From Hypericum androsaemum (lineage: Eukaryota; Streptophyta; Magnoliopsida; Malpighiales; Hypericaceae), in assembly GCA_963995505.1 (NCBI GenBank), contig OZ023183.1:15062671-15126670 (forward strand): a DNA stretch of 64,000 bases, in the 5' to 3' direction. Under the pieces are notes generated by a model that saw only the letters and a list, made by a program, of their open reading frames with translations, did not search any database and was not told the DNA's origin. Every line of letters starts with the position of its first letter. Position 1 is the stretch's first letter. Below, piece by piece: positions 9,736-20,934 of this stretch. The translations under genes were made by a program, and so were the position numbers.

Positions 9736-12700
9736 AACAGACTAGTACTAATGCACATCTTGACACTTCTAAGAACAAGAAGAAGAAGAAGAAGAAGAAG
9801 GAGAAGAAAAAGAGTGGTAGGACCGCTCAAGAAGAGGACGACTTGGATAAGATTCTCGCGGAGGTTGGTGTGGCACCTCCTGTTGCTAAGCCCGCGCTCT
9901 TGCCGGAGCCAATTGTGCCAGCAGAAGCTGAGGGTGAGAAGGATGGTGAAGAGGAGAAGGAAGAATCAGCTGCTGCGAGGAAGAAGAAAAAGAAGAAGGA
10001 GAAGGAGAAAGCGAAGAAGGCAGCTGCAGCAGAAGAAAAAGTTGAAGAAGAAGAAGCCAATGTTGAAAGTGAATGTAAGACGGGCGACAAGAAGGTGCCC
10101 AAGCATGTGAGGGAGATGCAGGAAGAATTGGCCAGGCGAAAAGAGATAGAAGAAAGGAAGGCTAGGGAGGGAGAGGAGAAGAGGAGGAAGGAAGAAGAGG
10201 AAAGGCTAAGGCAAGAAGAACTCAAGAGACAAGCAGAAGAGGCTAGGCGTATGAAGAAGGAAAGGGAAAAGGAAAAACTTTTGAAGAAGAAACAAGAAGG
10301 TAAACTTTTGACTGGAAAGCAGAAGGAAGAACAAAAGCGATTGGAGGCTATGCGGATTCAACTTCTTGCCAATTCAGGACTAAACGTGCCCGCTGCGGAT
10401 AAAGATGGTGCACCATCAAAGCGTCCTAAGTACCAGTCGAAAAAGTCGAAACCACCTCAACAGCAGATGAATTCTGTGAAGGCAGAGGAAGATGTTGAAG
10501 CTAAGGGCAAGGAGGCTAATCAACAAGGCATTGTTGCTGAGGTGGAGTCCGCGGAAGTGAACCAATTCGAAAAGTTAGAATCAGTAACTACTGAAGAAAA
10601 ATCAGAAGTTGCGAATGATGATGAGGATTGGGATGCAAAAAGTTGGGATGATGTTAATATCAAAGCTAAGGGTGCATTTGATGATGAAGAAATTGATTCT
10701 GAACCTGAACTGGCTGTGAAGAAAGAGTTAAAGCCTCCTAAACCAACAGTTGATACTGGTAAGAAGCTTGTCAAACAGCAGCAAGCTGTTTCAGAGGTAC
10801 CGAAACAAGCCGAGGATCTACGTTCTCCAATCTGCTGTATCATGGGGCATGTCGATACTGGTAAAACCAAGCTTTTGGATTGCATCCGGGGGACTAATGT
10901 TCAGGAAGGTGAGGCTGGTGGCATTACTCAACAGATTGGTGCAACCTACTTCCCTGCTCGGAACATTCGAGAGAGGACCGAGGAATTGAAGGCAGATGCA
11001 ACACTAAAGGTTCCTGGCTTACTGGTTATCGATACTCCTGGCCACGAGTCATTTACTAATCTGAGATCAAGGGGGTCCGGGTTGTGCGACATTGCTATTC
11101 TTGTTGTGGACATCATGCACGGGTTGGAGCCACAGACAATAGAATCCCTAAACCTGTTGAAAATGAGAAATACAGAGTTCATTGTTGCTCTCAATAAGGT
11201 AAGCCTTTTTTCCCTTTCAAGAAGCTGTAGGTGTTTTAATCTTTTGTTTGATCTTTTTACATAATTGTGCAACTTCCAGGTAGACAGACTATACGGGTGG
11301 AAACCCTGTCGGAATGCACCAATTCGGAAGGCTATGGAGCAACAAACCAAAGATGTGCGAAATGAATTCAACAGTAAACTCATCCAGGTCCGTCCCTCTT
11401 GATAATGGTTAGAACCTTTTCTTTCTAGTTAATATGCTGTTGTCCAGTTGTCTTATTTCTTTTGATTTGTTGCAGATCGTGACTCAGTTTAAAGAACAAG
11501 GATTGAATACCGAATTGTACTATAAAAACAAGGAAATGGGAGAAACTTTTAGCATCGTGCCCACATGTGCAATAAGGTATATGCAGCACTTCTTGACATG
11601 TTTTCTTCAATCAATAGTATTAACATCCATTTCTTTTTCTTGTAGTGGAGAGGGTATTCCAGATCTTCTACTGTTGCTAGTCCATTGGACTCAGAAAACT
11701 ATGGCTGAAAAACTTACATTCAGCAATAAAGTGCAGGTAGTCCTTTGACCCTCTTTGATGTTTGGCGTATTTTTGGAGAATTTTTGGCGTATAAACTGTA
11801 GGAATTTTGATGTGCATTAGTTAGCGTCTATCATGACTTAACCCTGATAGTCGCTTAGCTTAGTAACTATGGAGTTGTATTTCGGTACAGTTTGATGTAA
11901 TACTTTGGTGTTTTTTCTGAGAAGTAATATAACTTTTACCTTTCAAAAAAAATAAAGTGCAGGTAAGCTTTACTTCAATGTTTTCTGCTCTGAGATTGAT
12001 GCTAAACTGACAACCCTTTTCTTCCTATGGGACAGTGTACAGTCTTGGAAGTCAAGGTTACCGAAGGTCACGGGACCACGATCGATGTTGTGTTGGTCAA
12101 TGGCGTGCTTCATGAAGGGGATCAAATTGTTGTCTGTGGCTTGCAGGCAAGTTAAACAACTTAACTCTTGCTTTGTACTTGCTTTACTGATGGAACTGTG
12201 TATGTCACAGGGACCTATCGTTACAACAATCCGAGCTTTATTGACTCCCCATCCCATGAAAGAACTTCGAGTCAAGGTTTGGATATAGTCTTCAACGTAC
12301 TCTTTTCATAACTTGGAGTTCATTTACTAGATAATTCGAATTGTTTCTCGAAACAGGGAACTTACTTGCACCACAAAGAGATCAAGGCAGCACAGGGTAT
12401 CAAGATCAGTGCGCAGGTGGGTTTCTCTAAACTTCTCACCCGAATCTGGATTAAGGAGCCCACGAGTTAGATTTTTTTTAAATGGTTATTTGTAGGGCCT
12501 TGAGCATGCCATTGCTGGCACCAGTCTGTATGTGGTTGGTCCTGATGATGATTTGGAGGATGTTAAGGAAGTAGTCATGGAAGACAAGAAATCAGTCATG
12601 AGCCGAATCGACATGAGCGGAGAGGGGGTCTATGTGCAAGCGTCAACCCTTGGATCATTGGAGGCACTACTCGAGTTTCTCAAGACCCCGGCAGTAAACA

Positions 12701-13771
12701 TCCCTGTGGGTGGTGTAGGCATTGGTCCTGTGCACAAAAAGGATATCATGAAGGCCAGTGTAATGGGTGAGAAGAAGAAGGAATATGCTACTATCTTGGC
12801 ATTTGATGTGAAAGTGACACCCGAGGCCCGCGAGCTTGCAGACGAACATGGTGTGACCATTTTCACAGCAGATATTATATATCATCTATTTAACCAATTT
12901 AAGGCTTATATTGACAAAATTAAGGAGGAGAAGAAGAAGGAAGCTGAAAAGGATACAGTTTTCCCATGTATACTTAAGATTCTGCCAAACTGTGCTTACA
13001 GGAAAAAGGATCCCATTATTTTGGGAGTTGATGTTCTTGAAGGCATAGCCAAGGTAACTTTTAATGAATTGGAGATTTCTTTTGAATGGTTTGTGTTATA
13101 TAAAGCTTTGGCTTTATATTAGGCAGAGTTCGGATTTATAATATAATCTTTTCCGTCGATTGGCAATGATTGCATAGTGCCTTCTGATGTTGATATGCAT
13201 CATTTACTACTTGCAGAAGAGAATTTCGGTCTAACTTTTGCTTATAAACAGATTGGCACCCCAATATGCATTCCTCAGAGAGACTTTATTGACGTTGGTC
13301 GAATTGCATCAATTGAGAAAAACGAAAAACCCGTTGACCATGCAAAGCAAGGTCAGGAGGTGTCTATCAAGGTATTATAGTTGCAGCAAGCTGAACCTTG
13401 GACATGCATAAGATTCTGTTCTAAGTTTGATACCATATCTTTGTAACCAAATTATTATTTGAGCTCTTGCTCACTGATTCTCTTATCCTTTTGGTAGATT
13501 GTTGGCTCTAATTCGGAGGAGCAGCAAAGAATGTTTGGCAGACACTTTGATATGGAAGATGAACTTGTCAGTCACATTTCCAGGACGTCGATCGATGCTC
13601 TCAAGGCGAATTATCGAGTATGTTGATTTTGAATTCGGGTAAATACCGTTGGGACTTTTTATGAACTTGTCACTCAAGTACTTACCATCAGTCAATTACG
13701 TGTAGGAGGACCTTTCACTAGAGGACTGGAGGTTGGTTGCCAAGCTGAAGACCCTTTTCAAGATTCAGTAA
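9639..13771 (+). CDS. eIF5B: eIF5B-like translation initiation GTPase, chimeric N-terminus
   Basis: eIF5B is the GTPase that joins ribosomal subunits at start codons. Exons: 9639-11198, 11280-11387, 11476-11576, 11646-11736, 12036-12146, 12211-12276, 12357-12416, 12496-13053, 13252-13371, 13498-13617, 13706-13771. They join to 986 residues without a stop. Residues 40-390 are a Lys/Glu-rich coiled region with the conserved [16 protein letters not shown]1 GHVDTGKT is at 403-410, DTPGH at 465-469 and NKVD at 519-522. Domains II-IV follow and end in [17 protein letters not shown]. The G5 motif reads TCAIS where relatives have TSAIS. Plant eIF5B is usually about 1200-1300 residues and starts differently. 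Here roughly the first third is missing and is replaced by residues copied from exon 8 of the same gene. The intron at 12147-12210 is GC-AG and only 64 bp. The gene may be a working paralog or a recently decaying one. Confidence 0.88.
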
Positions 13772-14054
13772 GCAAGTGAAGGACGTGGTTAGAACATCTC
13801 ATCTGCTCCAATGGCCTGTTCCAAATGGTATTGTGATGGAGATGAAACTGCGTGATCGTATTCCACTCCATAAATCAGCAACTTAGCGGGATTTTTATGA
13901 CCTTTGATTTATTCATTACCTTTAGTTTTTGGATTATAATTAGGAGTTTTATTCTTAGTACAATTATGTGTAGGATTTTTGTTTTCGGCACAAAAATTTT
14001 GGTTCTTTATAAATAGGTAATTTCTCTATTGTTTTGGTCATTGAAATTTTGATA

Positions 14055-14060
14055 AATAAA
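14055..14060 (+). promoter_or_regulatory. Candidate AATAAA poly(A) signal
   Basis: AATAAA lies 284 bp after the eIF5B-like stop codon in an A/T-rich 3' UTR. Plant poly(A) signals are loose, so this is only a candidate. Confidence 0.35.
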
Positions 14061-14659
14061 ACCTAGGATATTCTTCTAATTTGGTCGCCTTACAAATATT
14101 TTAGAATTAACGGAATGAGACAATTATCTTCTGTTACACTCTGCCAAAGCGATTCCAAGTTTTGTGATGTTGGAGGTATCATTTTAAATCTCAAGTTTCT
14201 ACAGTACAGGAGGTGTCATTTCTCTTTCGGAACAAATGGATTGTGGTTGTATTTCAAATTACAATTAGGACCGATAGTTATCCGTCATGCCTGAAATTTT
14301 TCGAGATTGGTTGGCCAGGTTTTACTTGGTGTCCGGAGACGAACAGTGTCCGGTTGTTTTCTCTAAGAACCCTCCTTGTACAGAAACTTGGTGACGAGCT
14401 CAGGTCTTTTGCCTCTCTCTGTACTCGACCGACATGAGTTGAGTGTAAAGAAATGCAATTTTGTTGCGCTGATAATTAATAAATGGGATTAGTTATTTGC
14501 TCCGTGAATTACTGCATCTCCGAATTAGCTAGTTTTTTTATACTATAGATATTTGGATTCGCTGACTAATCTAACTGAATTTTTTAAAATAATTATTTAA
14601 TATTATTACATTCTTAAAATCTCGATAAATTAAAATACTTATTTGTAATACTCGTTTTA

Positions 14660-14905
14660 ATTTCCAGGCTTCATGCAAGTGAGAAGCCAACATAGAATGA
14701 CATGCTGAGCTGTGATCGGCGGTCATGTGTGGAGCAAAGGCAGCACGGTCGCCGGCGGAGGCGATGTCATCGAAGTTCTTTTGGATAGCGTCAACGATCT
14801 CCTTCAGGCCCTTCTGCCTCACCATCATCCGTATCTCCGCATCTAGTACGCATCCTCCTCCGCCTCTAGTTTCCCCGGGTACTCGGTGGACGGCTCGAGA
14901 TACAT
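14660..14905 (-). pseudogene. Possible gene fragment, identity unsure
   Basis: A GC-richer patch in AT-rich spacer encodes on the minus strand GLKEIVDAIQKNFDDIASAG, followed by a His/Ser-rich stretch. The first part vaguely resembles the start of the DUF632 domain found in plant bZIP-like/NRG2 proteins (a leading helix of the form L-x-E-I-V-x-x-I...F-x-x-A-x-x-A-G). There is no intact gene around it: upstream on the same strand the frame meets a stop. It may be a captured or decayed exon. The assignment is weak. Confidence 0.25.
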
Positions 14906-15402
14906 AGAATTTTTATTTTTTTATTGATAAACTAAATATTTCATAATTAATTTTTACATATTTTCTAAATTATTAACTTTAAATACATCTTGAAGAACCG
15001 ATCACTTGAAACTCGCTTTTTCTTTTTTTAATTGTTTATGTATTTTGAATTTGAAAAGAAGAACTTTCTAATATTTAACTTAAATTATAAAATTTGATGT
15101 TTTGTTATTTTATTGAATGTTGATGTGTAAATATATAAAATATCATGTATTTGTGATCAATTTATATTTTATATATAAAATCAAACTTTTACGTTTAAAA
15201 ATTATAAAAAATATCTTGCATTTAATTCAAGAGTCAGACAACGGACCTCGAATAAGGATATGGATCTAATAGTAGAATTTTTCTAGGATCAAGGATAGAA
15301 TATATGTCCAACACTCTAAACTAAGATATGACTAAGATCCTACATATACCCACTTTACCTGGGGATACTTTAGAGTGTCTATGCATACATTTTTAAATTT
15401 TA

Positions 15403-16452
15403 GGAGAAATTACTCTCAAGTCCCTCGAGTTTGCTTAAATATATTCAAAAGTCCTTCGTGTTTACAAAATACAAGCCGACGTCCCTCCTGTTTGATTTAT
15501 TATACTTTAGGGTCTATGGTTCTTGTCCGCGGACATCATCTCTGCTTCTTCCTCCTAGCTATTGACATCATCTCTGCTTCTTCCTCCTAGCTATTGACAT
15601 CATCTCGTTATGGAAAAAATTTCCAATTCTGTAAGAGCCCTAAAAAATTGATGAACCCTAATCCCAATTGGTGAACTCGGCGTTGCTACAAATTGACCGC
15701 CGATGACTCCTCCTTCGCACTCCCAATTGGCCTCTCTCTCTCTCTCTTTCTCTCTCTCACATTCTTGGGTACGATGTCATCCGATGACGGCGCTCGTGGC
15801 GGTTCTCTCTCAGGTCGTCGAATTGACCAAAGAGGACCTCCATCTAATACATGGACTCCTCTTTAACTCACAGCCAAATTAGGGTTTCCGAGATTAGGGC
15901 TACTCTTTACCTGAGTTCTCCAGATCGCCAGATTGTTTGTCTTTCCACCTCCCCATGTTGCCGATGTTGAAGTCTTGACCCAATTTGTTGTCACTTGCAC
16001 ATTTCAAGAGCTCAAGATCTCGTCTTGGTTGATGGGCTACTATTCTTGCATAGGTCTTAGAGATGTCGCTACCAAATACCGCAACAGCTTGATCTTCAAC
16101 ATTGACCAACCATTCTGAAAATCGTAAAAAAAATCAAATCATGAAAGCGTTTGTTGCATATGCAATCGGCGTTATCCTTTGGGGTCCATGTTATGATCAA
16201 TTGTAGGGAAATTAAAGGTTTTTTCTTGAATTGGCTTGTATGTGTATTCGATTATGATCATATTAAACAATCGGAGGTAGAATAAGAGATAAGGTCAGCT
16301 ATTTTTATGGCAAAAAAAGATAAAAAAAACTTATTTATGGACCCGAAAATATAATAAAATCAAACACGAGAGACGTCGACGTGTATTTTGAAAACAGGAA
16401 AAACTTTTGAATATATTTAAGCAAACTTAAAGGACTTGAGAATAATTTCTCC
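15403..16452. mobile_element. Non-autonomous MULE-type element, copy 2
   Basis: The ends GGAGAAATTACTCTCAAG and, inverted, GGAGAAATTATTCTCAAG define a 1050-bp element. Its flanks are TAAATTTTA (15394-15402) and TACATTTTA (16453-16461), a 9-bp target duplication with one difference, as expected for Mutator-like elements. The inverted repeats of more than 100 bp match copies 1 and 3. The interior holds a 32-bp tandem repeat, a CT-rich tract and one unrecognised minus-strand open frame (15900-16109). There is no transposase. Confidence 0.85.
15532..15606. repeat. 32-bp tandem repeat inside MULE copy 2
   Basis: Two identical units (15532-15563, 15564-15595) beginning GACATCATCTCTGCTTCTTC are followed by a partial third (15596-15606). 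Confidence 0.9.
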
Positions 16453-16856
16453 TACATTTTATGTTGTTGCGTCTTTGTACTTTCTCGTTATGTCTTATAA
16501 TTCTATTGCTTACTGAAACGCCTGTAAGACTATATCCTTAAAAAAATGAAATTATAAACACACTATGTGCATGCTTTGCCATGTGTTAAAACGTGAAGGA
16601 TATTAAGAGCTCTCACACCGGCTCCTCTCGAACTCCATGTTTTTTAGAGTTAATCTCGAACTTCATGTTAAGCTTGCAGAAATGTCCCGATTCATTTTCA
16701 ACTACGTACAGAAATCAAATTACACATAAAACATAGAAATAAGCATCATAATCAATTACATGACACCCATGTTTCACCTCATGAAGGACAGAAATTAAAA
16801 CTGAGACAACAACAAAAGTAATTAGGGTCCAAAAGTGGTTCACTACATCGAATTCT
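16453..16856. other. Spacer and 3' region of the iron transporter-like gene
   Basis: No separate gene is seen. The part nearest 16857 should hold the 3' UTR of the minus-strand gene. Confidence 0.45.
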
Positions 16857-17489
16857 TCACAGTCCACTGGAACCAATCAACTTAGTCAACCCAAATGTAA
16901 TAGCCATTGCCACCCATCCTCCAATGAGAACCCTAATGGATGATCTCACAACTGGTGCCTTCCCAAACACGGCACCTAGCCAACCAAATATGACTAGGGC
17001 CAAGCTAACTGCAGCCACAATCACTGCAAGCCTCACCTTATACTCTCTTATAAACGATGCAGCTAACAATGGTACCAATGCACCAACCGAGAAGGCAAGA
17101 GCCGAGGCCGAAGCCGCCTGTAGCGGGTTCGGCAAGCTCTCCTTCTCTCCATCGACGTCGACCCTTTCCTTGTCCCTCTTCATCTGGGCCAGTTCGATGT
17201 CGAGCTGCGAGTACACGGACACGAACTCGCCTATGGCCATACTACAAGCACCCGCGATTAGCCCCGCGAAGCCGGTGAGGATCATGACCTTTATGTCCTG
17301 TCTCACGGCTCCAACGCCCATCATCAGCGACGCAGTGGAGACCAGGCCGTCGTTGGCCCCGAGAACAGCGGCTCTCAGCCATTGAGCCCTCTTGGAGTAG
17401 TCGAAGTCGTCGTCCTTGGTGATCTGGAGCAGCTCCAGAGGTGACTGTTGGTGGTCTGAATCGTTGCAAGGTGGTTGGGTTCCTGCCAT
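16857..17489 (-). CDS. VTL: Vacuolar iron transporter-like protein (VTL, nodulin-21 type)
   Basis: This intronless gene encodes 210 residues. The family moves ferrous iron (and some manganese) from cytosol to vacuole. The conserved opening RAQWLRAAVLGANDGLVSTA (residues 34-53) spans membrane segment 1. Further hydrophobic segments are at about 67-88, 124-146, 152-176 and 184-206, making five as expected. The loop between segments 2 and 3 (about 93-123, with QLDIELAQMKRDKERVD) is short and lacks the long Glu-rich metal-binding domain of VIT1, which places it in the VTL branch. I chose the Met of MAGTQPP rather than the in-frame ATG 26 codons upstream (17567), because family members start with a short acidic leader and the upstream stretch is Cys/His/Pro-rich leader-like sequence. 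A TATA motif lies about 95 bp upstream. Confidence 0.92.
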   Translation of the reverse strand: MAGTQPPCNDSDHQQSPLELLQITKDDDFDYSKRAQWLRAAVLGANDGLVSTASLMMGVGAVRQDIKVMILTGFAGLIAGACSMAIGEFVSVYSQLDIELAQMKRDKERVDVDGEKESLPNPLQAASASALAFSVGALVPLLAASFIREYKVRLAVIVAAVSLALVIFGWLGAVFGKAPVVRSSIRVLIGGWVAMAITFGLTKLIGSSGL

Positions 17490-17580
17490 TTTTAATGTGA
17501 GGTAACAAAGGTGGCAATGTGAGCAGTGAAATGGGAGAGGAGATTGGGGGAAGTGTGGAGAACACACGCCATTAACGAGG

Positions 17581-17588
17581 GTATTTAT
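17581..17588 (-). promoter_or_regulatory. TATA box of the VTL gene
   Basis: On the minus strand CCATAAATACC stands about 95 bp before the chosen ATG, a normal place for a plant TATA box with a short leader. Confidence 0.5.
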
Positions 17589-19667
17589 GGAGGGAGTTGG
17601 GATCGTTTTTCTGTAGACGGGAGCGTTACTACCATTTTTTTATATTATTGGGTATCTAAATCACTGTACCGATTAATTCAGATTCGAATCAGGTAGAATT
17701 TTGTAGAGATAAAAAAAGTATATAGCACCGCTATATTTTCAATAACTCGAATTTCGAACTTAAAATTTGGTTAAGTTAGAACAACACATCGCTAGTTGAT
17801 GTAAATGGTTGTTAGTTACTACCACTTTGTAATAAAGAATCGGTCTGTGGTTTGCTTTTCCATGAGGAAAAGAAATCGGTATCATGGCCTAAGAAACTGT
17901 GCGTGTCGTGCTAATCGTGAGTTCCACCAAAACCAAAAAATAAGTGCAGTCATATCGTGTTTTTAGAATATATAAACAATATGTGGCTCCGGGTGTATAT
18001 AGTAATAATGTAAAAATATACTTTTATAAAAATATAGACAATTTGCGGGCTCAATTCTGGTACAAAATGATCTTTTCAGTATGCACAAAACAATTTTATT
18101 CGAGACAGACAGATTGCACTTTAGGGGCATCTAGTACGACAAAATAAAGTATGTTTATTTTCGAATCACTTGTGCTCATTCATGACGTCAATAAAAATTG
18201 TCATGTATATTCTAAGTTTGATCGGAAATTTGTAGTACATTGATCAAGGCTCTTTCATTTATATGGTTAATCTTGAAATCTTGGTATTTCTTTTGTGATT
18301 ATTTAGGAGTTACTGCAAAATTTTCACTGTTATATAAAAATAATATATCGTCGAAAACTTCGATATGAGTTGAACCCCGTTCTCTTTCCTCTTGAAAGTA
18401 CAGTTATTCCTTTTAAAAAATAAAGTGCAGTTCTACAATTTCTTAAACAGATAAATCATTGACCGCAGTACTTTTGATGGTCGCACATATTGGTCAAAGA
18501 CCTCCAATATCCCGTATGGTCTATGCAAGGAACATTATGTTGAAAGAAAAATCATAGAAATTAATGATATCCGATTCATTTTAGGGTAATTTCTCCGCAT
18601 AAAAAATGAATCTGTAAAACTCATCATAAATTGAAAAGGTGATGAAATTCTGACTATTCTTTGTATCAAGTCATATAAGTGGAAGAATTAATATTAAGTT
18701 TGAGATATAATCCACTCAAATTAAAATTTGAAGAAAAATAAACTATATTATATTTTTTATTTTCTAAAGTGTCATAACTATGTTTGTATTTTCAAATAAT
18801 TGTTATCTTATTCATATAAAGTTATTCCTGAAAAAATCTCTTATTAAAATTTATAAAATTAACAATTTTGTATAGTGATCCATGTTAAGACCAAAAAATA
18901 ATTTAGAAAAAATATTAATTTATCAACTATTAAATTACATAAGAATTTTACCATATTTAGGTGTAGTGTGATTCAGAGAAAAGTTCGTAACAGTTAATAT
19001 GAATGGGAAAGTTGTAGTGGGATGATCATTATCCATAATTAGTATGATAATTATAAATGCATTTCTCTTTCGCGTTGGTTGCAAATTGATTGTCATCCTT
19101 TTATGTGTTTTCCCTGAATTACGTTCCACAATATATATACGTCAGATACCACCGACTAGTAGGATGATTTTGCCTTTTCTAAAAAATCTATATTTTTTAA
19201 GTCGAATCGAACTCTATTTAAGAATGACTCTTCCGATAATATCTTATTAGCGATAGTTTGGTCATTTGTAGCATCTAAATTGACCTCCATCCGAACCATT
19301 CCTATGTATGGTAGTCCAGCATCGAGCTAATTTTTAAGTTTGTTCCACTCATGAAACCAAATCAATTCTTGGATCTATTAACCATTGCATCTACATTATT
19401 GAAAATTTTACCAAGTTCCATGTAAGATCTCCACTAAAGAAGTATAATTAATACCTCAAATGTAAGGCACGTCGAGAACCAACAATTTATAATATGGCTA
19501 TTTATGATGAAACTTTATTAATATCCTAAAGAAAGGAAAGTATCATGGAAATTAAATTAAATTACAACAGTTCACTATTTGTTTCGGATCATCATAATTT
19601 AATAATTCGCCACGTTTTAAATTTATTATTTAGATACAGCCAAAAAATATTGATAAATAATAAGTAT
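17589..19667. other. AT-rich spacer, no gene seen
   Basis: Only short chance open frames occur. A stretch near 17658-17790 (GATTAATTCAGATTCGA ... GGTTAAGTTAGAACA) resembles pieces at 35890 and 36780-36950 and may be an old dispersed repeat. Confidence 0.5.
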
Positions 19668-19676
19668 TAAAATAAT

Positions 19677-20925
19677 AGAAAAATTATTCTCAAGTTCCTC
19701 GAATTTGCTTAAATATACTCAAAAGTTCTTCCTGTTTGAAAAATGATCATGTTGTCCCCTAGTTTGCTTTTATTATACTTTCGGGTCCCTTGCACACGTT
19801 AGCAGCTCTTTTTTTCATTTTTGTTAATGAAATGACCAAAATACTCTTAGAGAAAAAAAAGTCATCTTCTTCTTCTAGATTGCTGATGTCATCATCTTCT
19901 TGTTCCAGTTGCCAGACAAAAACCAAACCCAATCGACTCCTCTAATCAAATCAACACTAAATCTAAATCAAACAAAATTTCCCAAATTAAAATTAAACAA
20001 AATCAACACGAAATAGGAAGGAGTATAAGAAAAAGAGCGAAGAAGAAGAGCGTCAGCCCAAATTAAAATCAAACAAAATCAAACTAATACGAAGACGTCG
20101 AGGAGCAGCAGCAAGAGATCCCCTGCCTCTGTCGAGCACGTGCCGCTCGCCCGCCTCTCTGATGGTAAGATCGAGGCCCTTTCGCCATCCTCCACTCCCT
20201 CGCCTTCCTCCCCCGCGCCGCCCAGCGCTGGCTTCGCCCCCTATCAGCTCGTTCTCTGCCTTGGATCCACCGACCGCCGAGCTCGGCCTTTGACTCATCC
20301 ACGTCGATGCCTCCCGTGCAGATGAGATCGCTGGTGGTGGGTACCCCCTCAGACCTAACCTTGGGGAGGAGCTGAAGGCCAATCTCGAGCCCGCCGACGA
20401 GGTTGATTAGAGGAGAGGGAAGTCCCCATCATGGTCGATTAGAGAAGAGGATAGTCATCATCGGGGTCCATTGGAGGAGAGGGGAGTCGTCGTCGCCGTC
20501 GCCTTTTGATGATTAGGTATGGAGAAACGAGCGGTCCCGAGGAGGAGGGAAGCGACTTCGCAAGAGGAGGCTCACGGAGGACGCTTCTCGTAGGGGGAAT
20601 ATCATCGACCTGTTGCTTCCTGCGGACGAAGGAGGAAGTCGCGTTCCAGGTGTTTGGTGTCTGATGCATTCCATTTGAAGCTTGTTGATGATGATGTCAG
20701 ATTCATTTTTTGTTCACCGGAGAAGAAGAGATGATGTCTGTAATTTTTTTGTTTTTGTTCCAAGGGTATTTTTGTCATTTCAATAACAAAAAAAGAAAAA
20801 AACTTATTTAGGGACCCGAAAGTATAATAAAAGCAAACTAGAGGGACGTAGAAATGTATTTTGTGAACATGAGAGACTTTTGAGTATATTTAATCAAATC
20901 CGAGAGACTTGAGAATAATTTTTCC
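19677..20925. mobile_element. Non-autonomous MULE-type element, copy 3, with GC-rich interior
   Basis: This 1249-bp element is flanked by a perfect 9-bp duplication, TAAAATAAT (19668-19676 and 20926-20934). Its inverted repeats are about 190 bp long and share blocks such as TTTATTATACTTTCGGGTCC and GAAATGAC. The centre (about 20100-20690) is strikingly GC-rich against the AT-rich flanks and contains several overlapping open frames that I do not recognise. This is the look of a Pack-MULE carrying captured gene sequence. No transposase is present. Confidence 0.9.
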
Positions 20926-20934
20926 TAAAATAAT

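Larger units (their letters stand above)
13772..15402. other. 3' UTR and spacer
   Basis: It begins with the 3' UTR of the eIF5B-like gene. A candidate polyadenylation signal is at 14055-14060, and AT-rich spacer follows. The only coding-like patch is at 14660-14905. Confidence 0.5.

Noticed and set aside
9700..10225. Long Arg-rich and Ser-rich open frames overlapping the eIF5B exon
   Set aside because: They are other-frame readings of the AAG/GAG-rich Lys/Glu region and have no family signature.
17490..17567. Upstream ATG at 17567 as start of the VTL protein
   Set aside because: It would add a Cys/His/Pro-rich 26-residue leader not expected in the family, and it lies close to the TATA box.
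20053..20669. Several open frames in MULE copy 3 as host genes
   Set aside because: They lie between the inverted repeats of a transposon, overlap each other, lack homology I recognise and show no splice logic.
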